Below, one piece after another: positions 44,715 to 55,672 of a DNA stretch of 64,000 bases. Position numbers and translations under genes: made by a program. The DNA is from Paulownia fortunei. Taxonomy: Eukaryota; Streptophyta; Magnoliopsida; Lamiales; Paulowniaceae. Below the pieces are notes generated by a model. That model searched no databases. It had not been told where the DNA came from and saw only the letters and a program-made list of their open reading frames with translations. Positions within the stretch are counted from its first letter, which is position 1, and each line of letters starts with the position of its first letter. The stretch covers positions 3,792,673 through 3,856,672 of the forward strand of contig CM033115.1 in assembly GCA_019321725.1 (NCBI GenBank), in the 5' to 3' direction.

Positions 44715-46042
44715 GGTTGATTTTACTTTATACCTCTATTTTTGTTAATTATTATTTTTTCATTATACTTTCAATTATCTCACTTTACGTCCTTCGTATT
44801 TTCATTATCTCACTTTATCCCCTATACTTTAAGAAAATTAATCAAATTATCTTTACCTCTTATATATAGTAAAATTATTTTAAAATATTTTAAAATTAAT
44901 AGACTTATATTTATATTTTAAATAATTTTTTCAACTTAATCAATTAATATTTAATATTAAATTCGTTTAAAATTATTTTTTATTAACATAGTTCCTATTA
45001 AATTTTTATGTCATATGATATTTTTATTAACTAATACATTTAACTTATAAATTTTCTACTTATCATAAATATAAAAAATATATCGCATATTTCTAAAAAT
45101 ATTTTGTTAAATATCAAAATAGTAGTAATAAATTTCTCATTGTTAATGGAATTATAAAAAAAATTCATAAACATAATGTTAAATTCAAAAGACGTCATTT
45201 TTAGTTTTAATTTAATAATATTAAATAAATTTTAAATGCTTGAATTATCGTAATTTAATAGATACTGTCTTCAATTTAAAAAAAAACTATAGTTATTTTA
45301 TTATTTAATTTTATTACTATTACTTGACTATTATAATAATTTTTGAATTTAAAATAGTTTATATGAACTTATGATAATTCCATTAGTAATAAAAAAATTA
45401 TCACTAATATTTTATGTATTAAATAAAATATTATTTAGAAATATTGTATATATTTTTTAATTTTTTTTAAATTTAATTTTATTACTAATACTTGATTATA
45501 ATGATAATTTTTGAATTTAATGTAGTCTCTATAAACTTATGATATTCCGTTAGTAATAAAAAAATTATTACTAATATTTTATGTGTTAAATAAAATATTA
45601 TTTAGAAATATTTTATATATTTTTTAGATTTATAATGAGTAAGAAATTTATAAGTAATATGTATTAGTTAATAAAATATATCTTACTATATAGTAATCTA
45701 ATAGGCTTATGCTAAAATAAAAAAAATAATATAAAAATTAAGTACAATAAAATTTTAAATAAACTCAATATTAAGTGTTAATTAATCAAGTTCAGAAAAA
45801 TTATTAGAATATAAATGTTTGTTTATTTTAGAACTTTTAAAAGTAATTTTACTATAAATAATAGGTAATAATAATTTAATTAATTTTTTTAGAGTAAATG
45901 AGGTAAAGTGAGACAATAAGAGTAAAAAAAAGATAAAATGAGATAGAATAATAATATAAATAAGTAAAATGAGATAATTTAAGATAAAAAAGTAAAAAAA
46001 TAATATTCAATAAGAGTAGATGAAGGTAAAATGGAATTAACC
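44715..46042. mobile_element. Fold-back (long terminal inverted repeat) element, 1.33 kb
   Basis: The left half and the reverse complement of the right half align almost end to end. Both begin GGTT(G/A)ATT..A.TTTAC, then show 'tctcactttac', 'cctattatttatagtaaaatt' type blocks, then 'ttaatattaaattcgtttaa', then 'actaatacat..aacttataaa'. The arms are roughly 600 bases each with little loop, and there is no coding capacity. Nine bases on either side, TATCTTATA and CATTTTATA, agree at seven positions, which would fit a Mutator-type target duplication. That class is a guess. Confidence 0.75.
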
Positions 46043-46524
46043 ATTTTATAATAATATTGAGAAAGTCAATGATAATTCAATTATCAAAAATAATAAAATT
46101 TCCAATGCTCATGAAGATAATAGTAATATGGAAAATGAGCAAGGTCAAAAAATCCCATGATTTTTGCGAAGATGTTGGAAGCAAATATGCCAACTTGTTA
46201 TGCTATATTTGAAAGATTACTAGTTACATATTAAATATCTTATTCAATATATTTCTCTATTTTTATATATATAGGCATGCCCTGCACGACAATGAAAAAT
46301 AGTGAATAAAATTTATTTTCTTTTCCATTGCTTTCTCATTTTTCTCTTTATATTTCTACACATAAAATCAAAAGCATAAATAAATATTAAACTATAACAA
46401 CTTTGTATGCGGCATCTACGGCACATTATAATTGACTTCATAGGGTCAATAGATGATTAAGAAGTGTGATTACAATTTTCTCATGCTCAATTTACTATAT
46501 ATCTTTATTTTATTAATGAATTAT

Positions 46525-47115
46525 TTTTAGAGTTAATTTTACTTTTCCTCATCTAATCTTATTAAGTATTATTTTACTCATTTTTACTCTAAATTGTATT
46601 AGTTTATTTCTTTATAATTTCATTCTATTTTACTTTATCACTTTGTACTCTTATTGACTCATTTTATCCCTCCATATTTTTAAAAAATAACTAAATTGCC
46701 CTTACCTATTATTTTTATTGAAATTACTTTAAAATATTTTGATGTTGATATATTTGTATTTATATTCTAATAATTTTATCAATATAATTAATTAACACTT
46801 GATATTAAATTCATTTAAAATTATAATTTAATAGTTATTTTTTAATTTAATATAGTTCCTATTAAATTCCTATATAGTAGGATATTTTTATTAGCTAATA
46901 CACTTGACTTATCAATTTCCTACTCATTATAATCTAAATCATATAAAATAGAATGGCATTTTAATAAATATGTAAAATAGTAGTAATATTTTTTTTTATT
47001 AATGAGATTATCATAGTTTCATAAAAACTCTATTAAATTCAAAAATTATTTTCATGAAATTTTGATAATTCTATTAATGATAAGAAGTTTAGTACTAATA
47101 TTTTCCATATTTAAC
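46525..47115 (+). mobile_element. Single arm of the same fold-back family
   Basis: From 'gagttaattttacttttcct' on, this follows the left arm of the 44715-46042 element through the same ordered blocks ('cccttacctattatttttat', 'cttgatattaaattcattta', 'gctaatacacttgacttat') and then ends. The opposite arm is absent. Confidence 0.7.
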
Positions 47116-48640
47116 AACTTGTGATCAACAGGTTTTTATATTCACAAAGCGTCAGTAAGTTGAAGTCAATGTTGTTATTCACAAGGAACTCAATCCATTT
47201 TTAACAATGAACTCAACAGAAATCAATATCTTAGAATCCACAATTAATATACTCAATTCACCGTTCTTATCCACTAAAATATTAATAAATTAATCAACAA
47301 TCAAGAAGTTATTGGAAGCGTCACTATCAAGCATGTAGGTCAAGTGAAATAACGGTATAACTAGATTTTTATAATTACTAATATACTCGGTTTGATTGGA
47401 AGATAAATCAATTTCAATATCTCCAACACACCTTTGACAATCTTAATCTACCATATTGCAGCTTTGTCTCGATTAAGTAGAAGACCATTTATACACTTGC
47501 ATTAATAATTCAAAGCGCAATTGCGGAACCTTCCCATCATCTCAAAATCATTCAAAAAATTCCAAATCGAAACTTGCATATGAGGACCATACCAATGAAG
47601 TTGTTAACAGTTGCCATAGTCTTTAACCTCACTCTACAGTATTTTGACATGGTAAAAGTTTTTTGTACTATTAATATTGAATAAAATTGAAATTCAAAAT
47701 TTTGAACTCACGCTAAGTTATAGTTATCAGCTGCATTGTCCCATCAAGGACTAAGCCCGAATTTGAAGTGGTTCAAGGCGGATTGAATAATTTTTTTAAG
47801 AGTAGGTCCACCTCGACCCACTAGCCTCCACAAGACTAGTTTTAGTGGGACAACCTCGGGCCTAGACGGATCACATGAGTTGGCCTACGGGCTGTCCCAA
47901 CCAGCTCATTTTTTATTTTAATTTTTAAAAATTTGATGATAATCATCTAACATGTTTAATTTATATTTTAATATTGAATTTGTAAGTTTTGATACTTAAA
48001 TCATTTTACTTTAGTTTGGTACTATATTTATTTAATTACTGAGTTAAACTAAATTTAGATTATTATTTGATTATTGATTATCATACTAGACTTTTAATTT
48101 AATATATTAAATACTATTATATTTTGTTAGTAATATACTTACTTTCTAACTTTATATTTTATTTTGATAATTTTTTTTAATTTAATATATTTAGAATTAT
48201 TTGTTTTAATTTGAAATAATACCTATCACTATTTTTATTTGATTATTGAGTTAAATTAAGTTTAAATTATTTTACGTGATTATTGACCATTATAATAGTG
48301 TTTTTTTTAGTTAGTACACCAAGTTATTTTACTTTACTTAATTTCTAATTTTATATTTTATTTTTAAAAATTATTTTTTATTTTAATATACTAAGTACTA
48401 TTATATAAGTATTGCACCCCTAATCCTTAATTAAAAAAGCTTAAACTGAGATTAATAACCATAAACAATTCTGGGTTTAAGTCAAAAGGAAATATTATAT
48501 GAGTGAGTACAGGCATTATTAATTTTTTTGTTGTTGTTTTAGTAGTTTTTAATAATTTCTTTTCTGCTAATACAAACATTAATTGTTAATTAACAGAAAG
48601 CAACTTGTAAATTCCTTGTTTACTATAACTTGTGAAAAAA
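47116..48640. other. Non-coding stretch
   Basis: No gene. A GC-richer patch at 47740-47910 ('cgggcctagacggatcacat', 'ggcctacgggctgtcccaac') looks like a decayed dispersed repeat, but I cannot name it. The rest is AT-rich. Confidence 0.4.
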
Positions 48641-48649
48641 AAAAAAAAA

Positions 48650-48663
48650 ATGAAGTCCACTTG
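48650..48663. repeat. Target duplication of the METTL retrocopy, left
   Basis: ATGAAGTCCACTTG; recurs as ATAAAGTCCACTTG at 49857-49870 (13 of 14 identical). Confidence 0.7.
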
Positions 48664-49856
48664 CCGGCCGAATATGACGGCCGCCATTTCAATGCCACCA
48701 GCTCTCTGTTCACCATTGGCCGGTCATCGGAAATTTCCCCCCCTTTTGCTCACCATCCGCTTCGAGCACAAAACGTGTTTTTTACGATATTAATGAACAC
48801 TACTTCAGCAGAAAGTCGCTGAAGTAGTGGGACAAGTTTTACAAGCGCCACCAAAATAAGTTTTTTAAGGACAGTCAATATTTGGAGAAGGATTGGGGCA
48901 AATATTTTTCTGGTACTGATGATGATGCAACTTCTGCAAATGGGAAAGTGCTTTTAGAGGTTGGCTTTGGAGCTGGGAATACTATCTTTCCTCTTATTGC
49001 TGCATATTATTCATGCTTGTGATTTTTCAACCAAGGCTTTAACTCTTGTTAAGTCACATTCCAATTTTAAATGGAATCGGATAAATGTATTTATCTGTGA
49101 TATCGCAAATGAAGAGCTCTGTGACAAAATCTTGCCATCTTCTATTGATGTCGTTACCATGATTTTCATGTTATCTGCAGTTTCTCCAAATAAGATGCCT
49201 TTTGTGCTACAAAACCTAAAGAAAAGTTCTGAAGCCAAATGGCCACATTCTAGTCAGAGATTACGCTGTTGGAGGTTCTGCACAAGTGAAACTGGAGAAC
49301 AGAAATCAGATGATCAGCAATAATTTCTATTTTAGAGGGGATGACACTTGTTCATTTTATTTTTCCGAAGATTTCTTATCAAATTTGTTTGTGAAAGCTG
49401 GCTTTGAGACTCTGGATATGAATACATATTGCAGACAAGTGGAGAATCCCTTTCGAAATATGACATTTCAACGGCGTTGATACGTGCCGTTTTCAACAAG
49501 ATTGACTCCTAGATTCCTTACAATAGTTTGGCAGTTTTACCAGCTTATAAAATCTACTTCTAATTGCTACTGGTACAAAGATTGGCTAAGGTGATGTTAT
49601 GCTTGGATTAATGGATGGAAGGAAGCCAACAATTGGCCAGAATGCCTTTCAGAAATGATTTTCTATTGGCCCCTGAAATTCCTCAAATCAGGATAGATCA
49701 ATTTTTGTTTGTAGAATGTGTCCACCATTGCAGTTTCCAAGAAAATAAACCAGTCACCTGTTTTATGTAAGACAATATCAACAATGACAGGTGCCTTTCT
49801 TAAGTTGAATAAGAAAATAAGTTACGGTTGCATCCAAAAAAAGAAAAAAAGTAAAA
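48664..49856 (+). pseudogene. Processed retrocopy of a METTL2/6-type tRNA (m3C) methyltransferase
   Basis: The parent family uses S-adenosylmethionine to make 3-methylcytidine at tRNA position 32. The copy runs from ATG 48674 (MTAAISMPPALCSPLAGHRK) through WDKFYKRHQNKFFKD, KVLLEVGFGAGNTIFPLIAA (methyl-donor motif I, usually GCGAGN, here GFGAGN), DIANEELCDKILPSSIDVVT, 'FMLSAVSPNKMPFVLQNLKK' and NFYFRGDDTCSFYFSEDFLS, to TGA 49478-49480. There are no introns over about 265 codons. It has frameshifts near 48740, 49008 and 49215 and a TAG at 48825-48827. About 370 bases of 3' UTR-like sequence end in an A-rich run (49836-49857), and 14-base direct repeats flank it. Together these indicate LINE-driven retroposition. 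Confidence 0.85.
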
Positions 49857-49870
49857 ATAAAGTCCACTTG
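49857..49870. repeat. Target duplication of the METTL retrocopy, right
   Basis: ATAAAGTCCACTTG directly after the A-rich tail. Confidence 0.7.
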
Positions 49871-50099
49871 ACTTCTGAAATTATTTTATGCCTCTTTTTT
49901 TTCTTTTGGTTCTTTATTTGCTGGATATGGGAATAATATTCAGATTAAGCAGAAATTAATTGTTACTACTGCTGAAACGAAAAGATGAATTCCTTCTTTG
50001 CTTATTTTTGGACTCATTTTTTTTTTCCTTTTTTGGTTAATCTCTGTCTGTCTTAAGTCCAAGATGTTTAAAAAAATTTGGCCTTCTTTTTTGTTATTT

Positions 50100-50126
50100 T
50101 TACACACACACACATATATATGTACG
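50100..50126. repeat. (AC)n(AT)n microsatellite
   Basis: About seven AC units followed by four AT units, next to the start of an LTR fragment. Confidence 0.9.
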
Positions 50127-50136
50127 TATGTATTAT

Positions 50137-51079
50137 TGATAAGTTGATTTTTTACCAATAATTCATATGTCTTTTTATTAATATTTGGTTTGTTTTCAAG
50201 TATTTATATTATTTTTTATGTATTTAATTTGAAATTTTGTAGGAAATGGCAAAATCAGAAAAAAAAATGGAAAAAACAAAAATTTGGTTGAAATTTTGAA
50301 AAACCCGCATTGTGGTGTTTCTGATGACAATGTTTGTATTTCAATTATAACTCTTTAGTCCAATATCATATTGATTTAATTCTTAATCCATTGGAATTCT
50401 AAAAGATAGATCTACAACTTTTATATTTATCATGAAATCCAATTCTTTCAATTTCAATAAGAAAAACCAGGATTAAAAGTCAGTACTGGATTGAAACTTT
50501 CTAATATGACACATCTTAATAGTTTAGTCATAACTCTAACTACATATGTCATACTGAGTTGATTCATGATGATATAGAAAACAAAGAGATAGAGATACAA
50601 TTATTATGCAGATACAAAAAGTCAGCTTGGCCTAACAAATAGTAAAAAATCGGTTAAAAGAGGCTACACGCGTTGTAGAAACTGATCTTGGGCTACAAAT
50701 GCAGTGTTTAAGTGCTGCAAAGACTGGTTTTGGACAGAATGTATAATGCCTGGGTGATGTCCAATCAGTATCTACATGCTACCACGCAGAAAAAAGGGGT
50801 AAATGGAATTTTTGCACTCTTTAGAGTATCTGTCATCTAATTTTAAGGATTTCAAAAGCCTCCAAGGAGATTAGTAGGGGGAAAGTGAGCCATTCTTTTT
50901 TTTTTTTTTGGGGGGGGGGGGGGGACACAGAGAGAGAAAGAGAGAGTCATTCTTATAGGCAAACTATTCTTGGAGACAAGGGATTCTTGGAGATAAGTAA
51001 AGCTTCAAGTATTCCTTTCACTTCACAAATTCGTGAACAATTTCCACATTCTTTCTTATATATTCCTTGAAGTTATATT
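50137..51079 (+). mobile_element. Athila-like LTR, 5' part, plus strand
   Basis: It starts TGATAAGTTGATTTTTTACC and follows the 5' two thirds of the family LTR ('tttgtatttcaattataact', 'caattctttcaatttcaata', 'agatagagatacaatta'), ending near 'ccttgaagttatattt' where a reverse-oriented copy begins. A T(14)G(14) homopolymer junction (about 50895-50924) followed by GAGA repeats lies inside it. Confidence 0.75.
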
Positions 51080-51780
51080 TGTTGTGAATTTTGTGAATAT
51101 AATTGCATGTTATTGTTAACAAGTAATAAAGTGATAGGTAGAGTATTGTTCCCATTAGAACTGTTGAATTATTAAGTACCAAAATTATGTTAACTTTAAT
51201 TTTATTTGAATAAACTCAAGAACGTGCTTATGATTACAAACTAAATCCAACTAAACTAAACTAATAATAAAAATATTTTCAATAACTAAGAGATCTAGGG
51301 TTATGATTTCACCATAATTAATTCAAATTGAATAATTTATCTCATCAATCTCAATTTATTTCTCAAGTGATAATCGAAAATTCCTAAATTATCCACTAAT
51401 CTGTCCTAAGGTCTAACGAAAATATCATCAATTGCTAACCCACTATATTTTTATGTGAATTACAATAATCAATAATTCATTAGATTTTATGGATTTCAAA
51501 CATGACTACACAAACCATGTAAGTATATTTCTATCTCATTTGCAATTTATGATTTTTTACACATAGAACTAGACACATATATCACCTCCTTAGTTAAAAT
51601 CATTCAATTAGTGTCCAAATAAATTAAAAACATTAAAAACAATATAGAAAACTCAACTTGAAAAATAAATCAAGAATTAAATTAATACAAATATTTAAAA
51701 CATCTTAATTAGATTATATTATAATCCTAAAATAACAAAATTTGTCCAAAATGAATAAAAATCATTCTCCATCTAAATGA
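51080..51780 (-). mobile_element. Athila-like LTR, 3' part, minus strand
   Basis: On the plus strand it begins TGTTGTGAATTTTGTGAAT, the reverse complement of the family's LTR end, and continues through 'aattattaagtaccaaaatt', 'ccataattaattcaaattga' and 'acacatatatcacctcct'. It forms an inverted repeat with 52155-52838. Confidence 0.8.
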
Positions 51781-51834
51781 TAATATTGTATTTCTCTTCC
51801 AAATTCAAAAAATAACGAACTATTAATGATGATC

Positions 51835-52150
51835 TAAAAATCCGTATTGCATCAATAGTAACTGTTTTACCATAGCCAATATAGATACATCTTTCAACAT
51901 CACTTGGCCATTGGCTCAACAAGCAACCATATGTTGACACACTTTTGTGAGTAGTAGAAGCAGAATCTACCCACCAAGTGTGTCTAGTTATAAAACTAAA
52001 TTAACTACAGAACAAACTAAAGTGAAACAAACCTTAACACACTATTTGACGCACTTGGGACATTCATTTTTCCACATTCTTGCAGAAGTAACAGGTAAAT
52101 TCCTGATCATGTTCCTTTTGCAATTTCTATTATGGTGTCCCAATTGTAGC
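51835..52150 (-). pseudogene. Copia zinc knuckle/protease fragment, minus strand
   Basis: The minus-strand translation includes a CYFCKN-type knuckle start, then TRHTWWVDSASTTHKSVSTY (protease active site; DSGAT changed to DSAST), 'GCLLSQWPSDVERCIYIGYG' and KTVTIDAIRIF, the conserved block after the active site. It has several stops and lies between two LTR fragments of opposite orientation. Confidence 0.75.
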
Positions 52151-52154
52151 TTAA

Positions 52155-52838
52155 TTTCCTTTATCCTAAGGGTTGTGATGTAATCTAATTAAGATGTTTT
52201 GAATATTTTTATCAATTCAATTTTTGATTTATTTTTCAGTTGAGTTTTCTACATGGTTCATAATACTTTCAATTACTTGGCCACTAATTAAATAATTTTT
52301 CAATCATATTGACCTGGGAAGTGGTATATTTGTCTAATTTATGTGTAAAAAATCATAAATTGCATACGAGATAAGAATATACTTACATAATTTGTATAGT
52401 TATGTTTGAGATCCGTAAAATCTAATGAATTATTAGTTATTGTAATTCTTATAGGAATATAGAGAGTTAGAAATTGATGATATTTTCATTAGACCTCGGG
52501 AGAGGCTAGTGGATAATTTAGAAATTTTCGACTATCATTTGGGAAATAAATTGAGATTAATGAGATAAATTATTCAATTCGAACTAATTATGGTGAAACC
52601 ATAACCCTAGGCTTTTAAGTCATTGAATTTCATGTTAATTAATTTTGATTAATAGTTTAGTTTAGTTGGATTTAGTTTATAATCATCAACACATTCTTGC
52701 ATTTATTCAAATAAAATTAAAGTTAACATAATTTCGGTACTTAAATAATTCAACAGTTTTCATGAAAATGATACTATACTTATCACTTTATTACATATTA
52801 ATGATAATATACACCTCCGTTCAACAAAATTTGCAACA
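52155..52838 (+). mobile_element. Athila-like LTR, 3' part, plus strand
   Basis: It runs from 'taagggttgtgatgtaatct' to 'aaatttgcaaca' (52838), colinear with the solo LTR at 37440-38109. It is the inverted partner of 51080-51780. Confidence 0.8.
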
Positions 52839-52919
52839 GAGCTCCCTCTTCAAAATAAAGAAAATTATTTCTAAAGATTACAAACTCAATAATCTCAAGA
52901 AGATCCATTTGAGAAAGGA

Positions 52920-54115
52920 AAAATATGATTCTAGATATTATATCGTCTTTCTCCACGAACATGAGGTTGACTTAGGAGTAATGAAAAATAATTCAATCAA
53001 CTTTCATCAAACTAATAAAGTGTTAATTCTCAAAAGTGGATTGATGCCACATTAGATGAGATGAAATCCATAAAAGACAATGGCATTTGAGATCTCATCA
53101 AATTGCCTAATAATGTGAAACACATGGGTTACAAATTACCAAGAGGGATTCAAAATATAATGTTGAGAGATATAAGACACAACTAGTCATTAAAGGTTTC
53201 ACTCAAAAAGTATGCACTGATTATAAAGAGACTTTCCTTCCACTTTTATCAAAAGACTCTTTAGAATCATTATGACAGGTGAGCTCAGTTTGATTTAGAG
53301 CTAGCTTCCTCTTAACGGTATTATAATTTTCATCATATTTTTATCTCATTTGGTTTAGGGTAAATAAAGTTAATAATTATATATACCATAGGTTCAGTTG
53401 GTGATAATCTCATTGTTAAGGGAGATAAGTTCAATCAAATTAGTACCCCAAGATTGAGTTTAAAGTAAAAGAGATATAAAAGATTCCTTATGCGTCAACC
53501 ATAGGAAGTTTTATGTATGCATTCGGATATAACATGCATATAGGAATATTAGACAAATATTTAAATAACCTTGGAATGGATAATTGGAAAACAACCGAAA
53601 GAGTTATACAATGTTTACAAAAAATAAAAGATAATATGCTCACTTACCGAAAATTAGATTTTTTGGGAGATCATTTGATATTCTGATTTACTGGATACCT
53701 ATATAGTGAGAGATCCACTTTGGGCTATACTTCATTGCTAGCTTAAAGATCTACTTCCTAGAAGAGTGTTAAACTGGCACTCATATATCATTCCGCTATG
53801 GCAGCTGAGTTCTAGCCCGTTATGAGACATCTGATATGGCATATGGCTGCGAAAATTTGTCATCGGGTTGTATGTTGTGGATAGTAATGAAATACATCTA
53901 AAGATATATTGTGACAAGAAATCAACCTTACCATATTCGAATAATAACAGAACCTATTCGATGTCGAGGCACACAGACATCAGGTTTCTTGTTGTTAAAT
54001 AAAAAAAATATTCAAAATTTTCATGTGTTTATAGAATATATTCAGACAAACTCTATGTTTGTGTCTTCACTCACTAAAGTTTACCGCCTAAAGTTTCTAT
54101 GAGCATACTGTATTA
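52920..54115 (+). pseudogene. Copia reverse transcriptase/RNase H remnant, plus strand
   Basis: Recognisable pieces are 'WIDATLDEMKSIKDNGI', 'DLIKLPNNVKHMGYK', KTQLVIKGFTQKVCTDYKET (52930-53235), and then, after a gap that has lost the catalytic YVDD part, RNase H pieces: 'IPYASTIGSFMYAFGYN'-like residues at 53490-53530, 'VVDSNEIHLKIYCD' at 53875 and 'VFIEYIQTNSMFVSSLTKVY' at about 54030-54090. It is riddled with stops and frameshifts. Confidence 0.75.
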
Positions 54116-54195
54116 AAAGTTCTAATGGGAAGATGTTATCAAAAAGTTCATGCATTAAGATAATCATGATAGAATCTTACTATTTGTAAATTATC

Positions 54196-54551
54196 TTTTA
54201 ACACCAATACTTATTTATAGGATCAAGTATTTATACACATCTCTACCTACAACAAATCAATGTTTCACATTAGTTGTCGATAGGGTAGAACCGTACATCA
54301 AGCTAAATAAACCCAAGTATTTGTTGTGCCATTGGTGATACAAAAATCAAGAATCGCCAGTAAACAAGAAAGGTTTTAACGCCAACACATATTTATGGGA
54401 TCAAGTACTTATGCACACATTTTTCTACAACAAATCAAGATTTCGCCTTAGCAGTCAATGAGGTACAACTCTATAATAAGTTAAATGAACCAAAGTATTT
54501 GTTGTGTAATTGGATATATATAAATTAAGAATCACTATAAAATAAGGAGGG
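54196..54551. repeat. 178-bp tandem duplication, diverged
   Basis: The unit beginning 'ttttaacaccaatacttatt' at 54196 restarts at 54374 ('ttttaacgccaacacatatt'). The two copies share most of their length with many substitutions, so the duplication is old. Confidence 0.8.
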
Positions 54552-54799
54552 TTTTAATCAAAAATTAAAATAATAATACAACATACTTGAACACTATGCA
54601 CTTTTATAACTATTCATCTTCCTCCATCAAGAGCTTCATCTTTTCTCCATAGCTAAATAAAATTTAGAAATATATGATGAAAGTAGAAAAGACTAAAAAT
54701 AGAAGAAAAACTAGATAATTCATTTCTATTACTACAAGAAAATTTACATTACTACTAAAAAATTTAGCCTAAAAAAAAATGACAATGAGACTTTCTATC

Positions 54800-55571
54800 C
54801 TCCTCTAAGGGTTTCTATGTGTGTAGAATGCCATCCAAGAGTCCCTATTTATAATAGAAGAATGCCTAGATTTACATTTCCTAATTCACTCCAAATTAAC
54901 TTCAAATGTAATCCAAATTCACATGTCCTTTTTAGATTTGAATATTGTCATCCATTTTTCCCCATGAAATCAATTGATTTTGGAAAAACAGTCAGCATAA
55001 AATTGTATATTTGTCCTTAAGCTTCATTTTTAAACTTGAATCTGCTAATGCCAACCATTAGGGAGAAAGTTATGCTTGATTTAAAGAGATGTATCAGCAT
55101 AGATAGATTCCTTCCAATACTCTCATTTGGATGAATTTTTTGCAACAATCAAAGATGAATTAGGGGTGAGCTTCCAACAACATAGTTGTTGCTCTGTCTC
55201 TTGAATTTCAAATAAATCAGGATTCAGGTCTAAAATTACACAAGTATTAAAACATGCTGATTTTTGAACCAACAACCACTTGCAAAATCTAAGTGATTTA
55301 TTGCATATATTTTGGTTTACACATGATGAGTTTAGGCAAAAGTGGTCCTTTTCTTCTAATTGTAATGCTTCTTTGATCCAATAAAATATTATTTTCCAAC
55401 TTGCTTATGAAACGTATTGTCTTCTTCAATTTTATTTTGGCTTTTTTTGATATCTTTTTATTTCTTGATTCCCTAACACAAAATATTAATAAAACTATAA
55501 TATTAACATGAATAAAGAAAAGAAAGTATATAGGATTTGATACAAAAATATATCAAAATATGCACTTATCA
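54800..55571 (-). mobile_element. LTR fragment of another gypsy family, minus strand
   Basis: The minus strand shows a purine tract (AAGTGTAGGGACATT at 55572-55588) and then TGATAAGTGCATATTTTG from 55571 leftwards, the form of a gypsy 3' LTR start. A TATA-like CTATTATAAATAGGG lies at about 54842-54856. The far end is not identified. The element's internal part would lie to the right, where the Athila-like element has inserted. Confidence 0.55.
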
Positions 55572-55667
55572 AATGTCCCTACACTTAACCTTTGCTGATC
55601 ATTCGTAGGAATTCACGATTGCATCTACCATATGCAACAAGCCTTTAAACTCCTAGGTGGCCCATAG

Positions 55668-55672
55668 AGGAC
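55668..55672. repeat. Target site duplication AGGAC, left
   Basis: AGGAC before the element; the identical AGGAC is at 61944-61948. Confidence 0.9.

Noticed and set aside
47230..47440. Minus-strand LDSDASNNFL, slightly like a retropepsin active site
   Set aside because: No other protease motifs in order around it; a single short match is not enough.
53911..54102. Short frame as a separate gene
   Set aside because: It contains the C-terminal copia RNase H pattern and is part of the 52920-54115 remnant.
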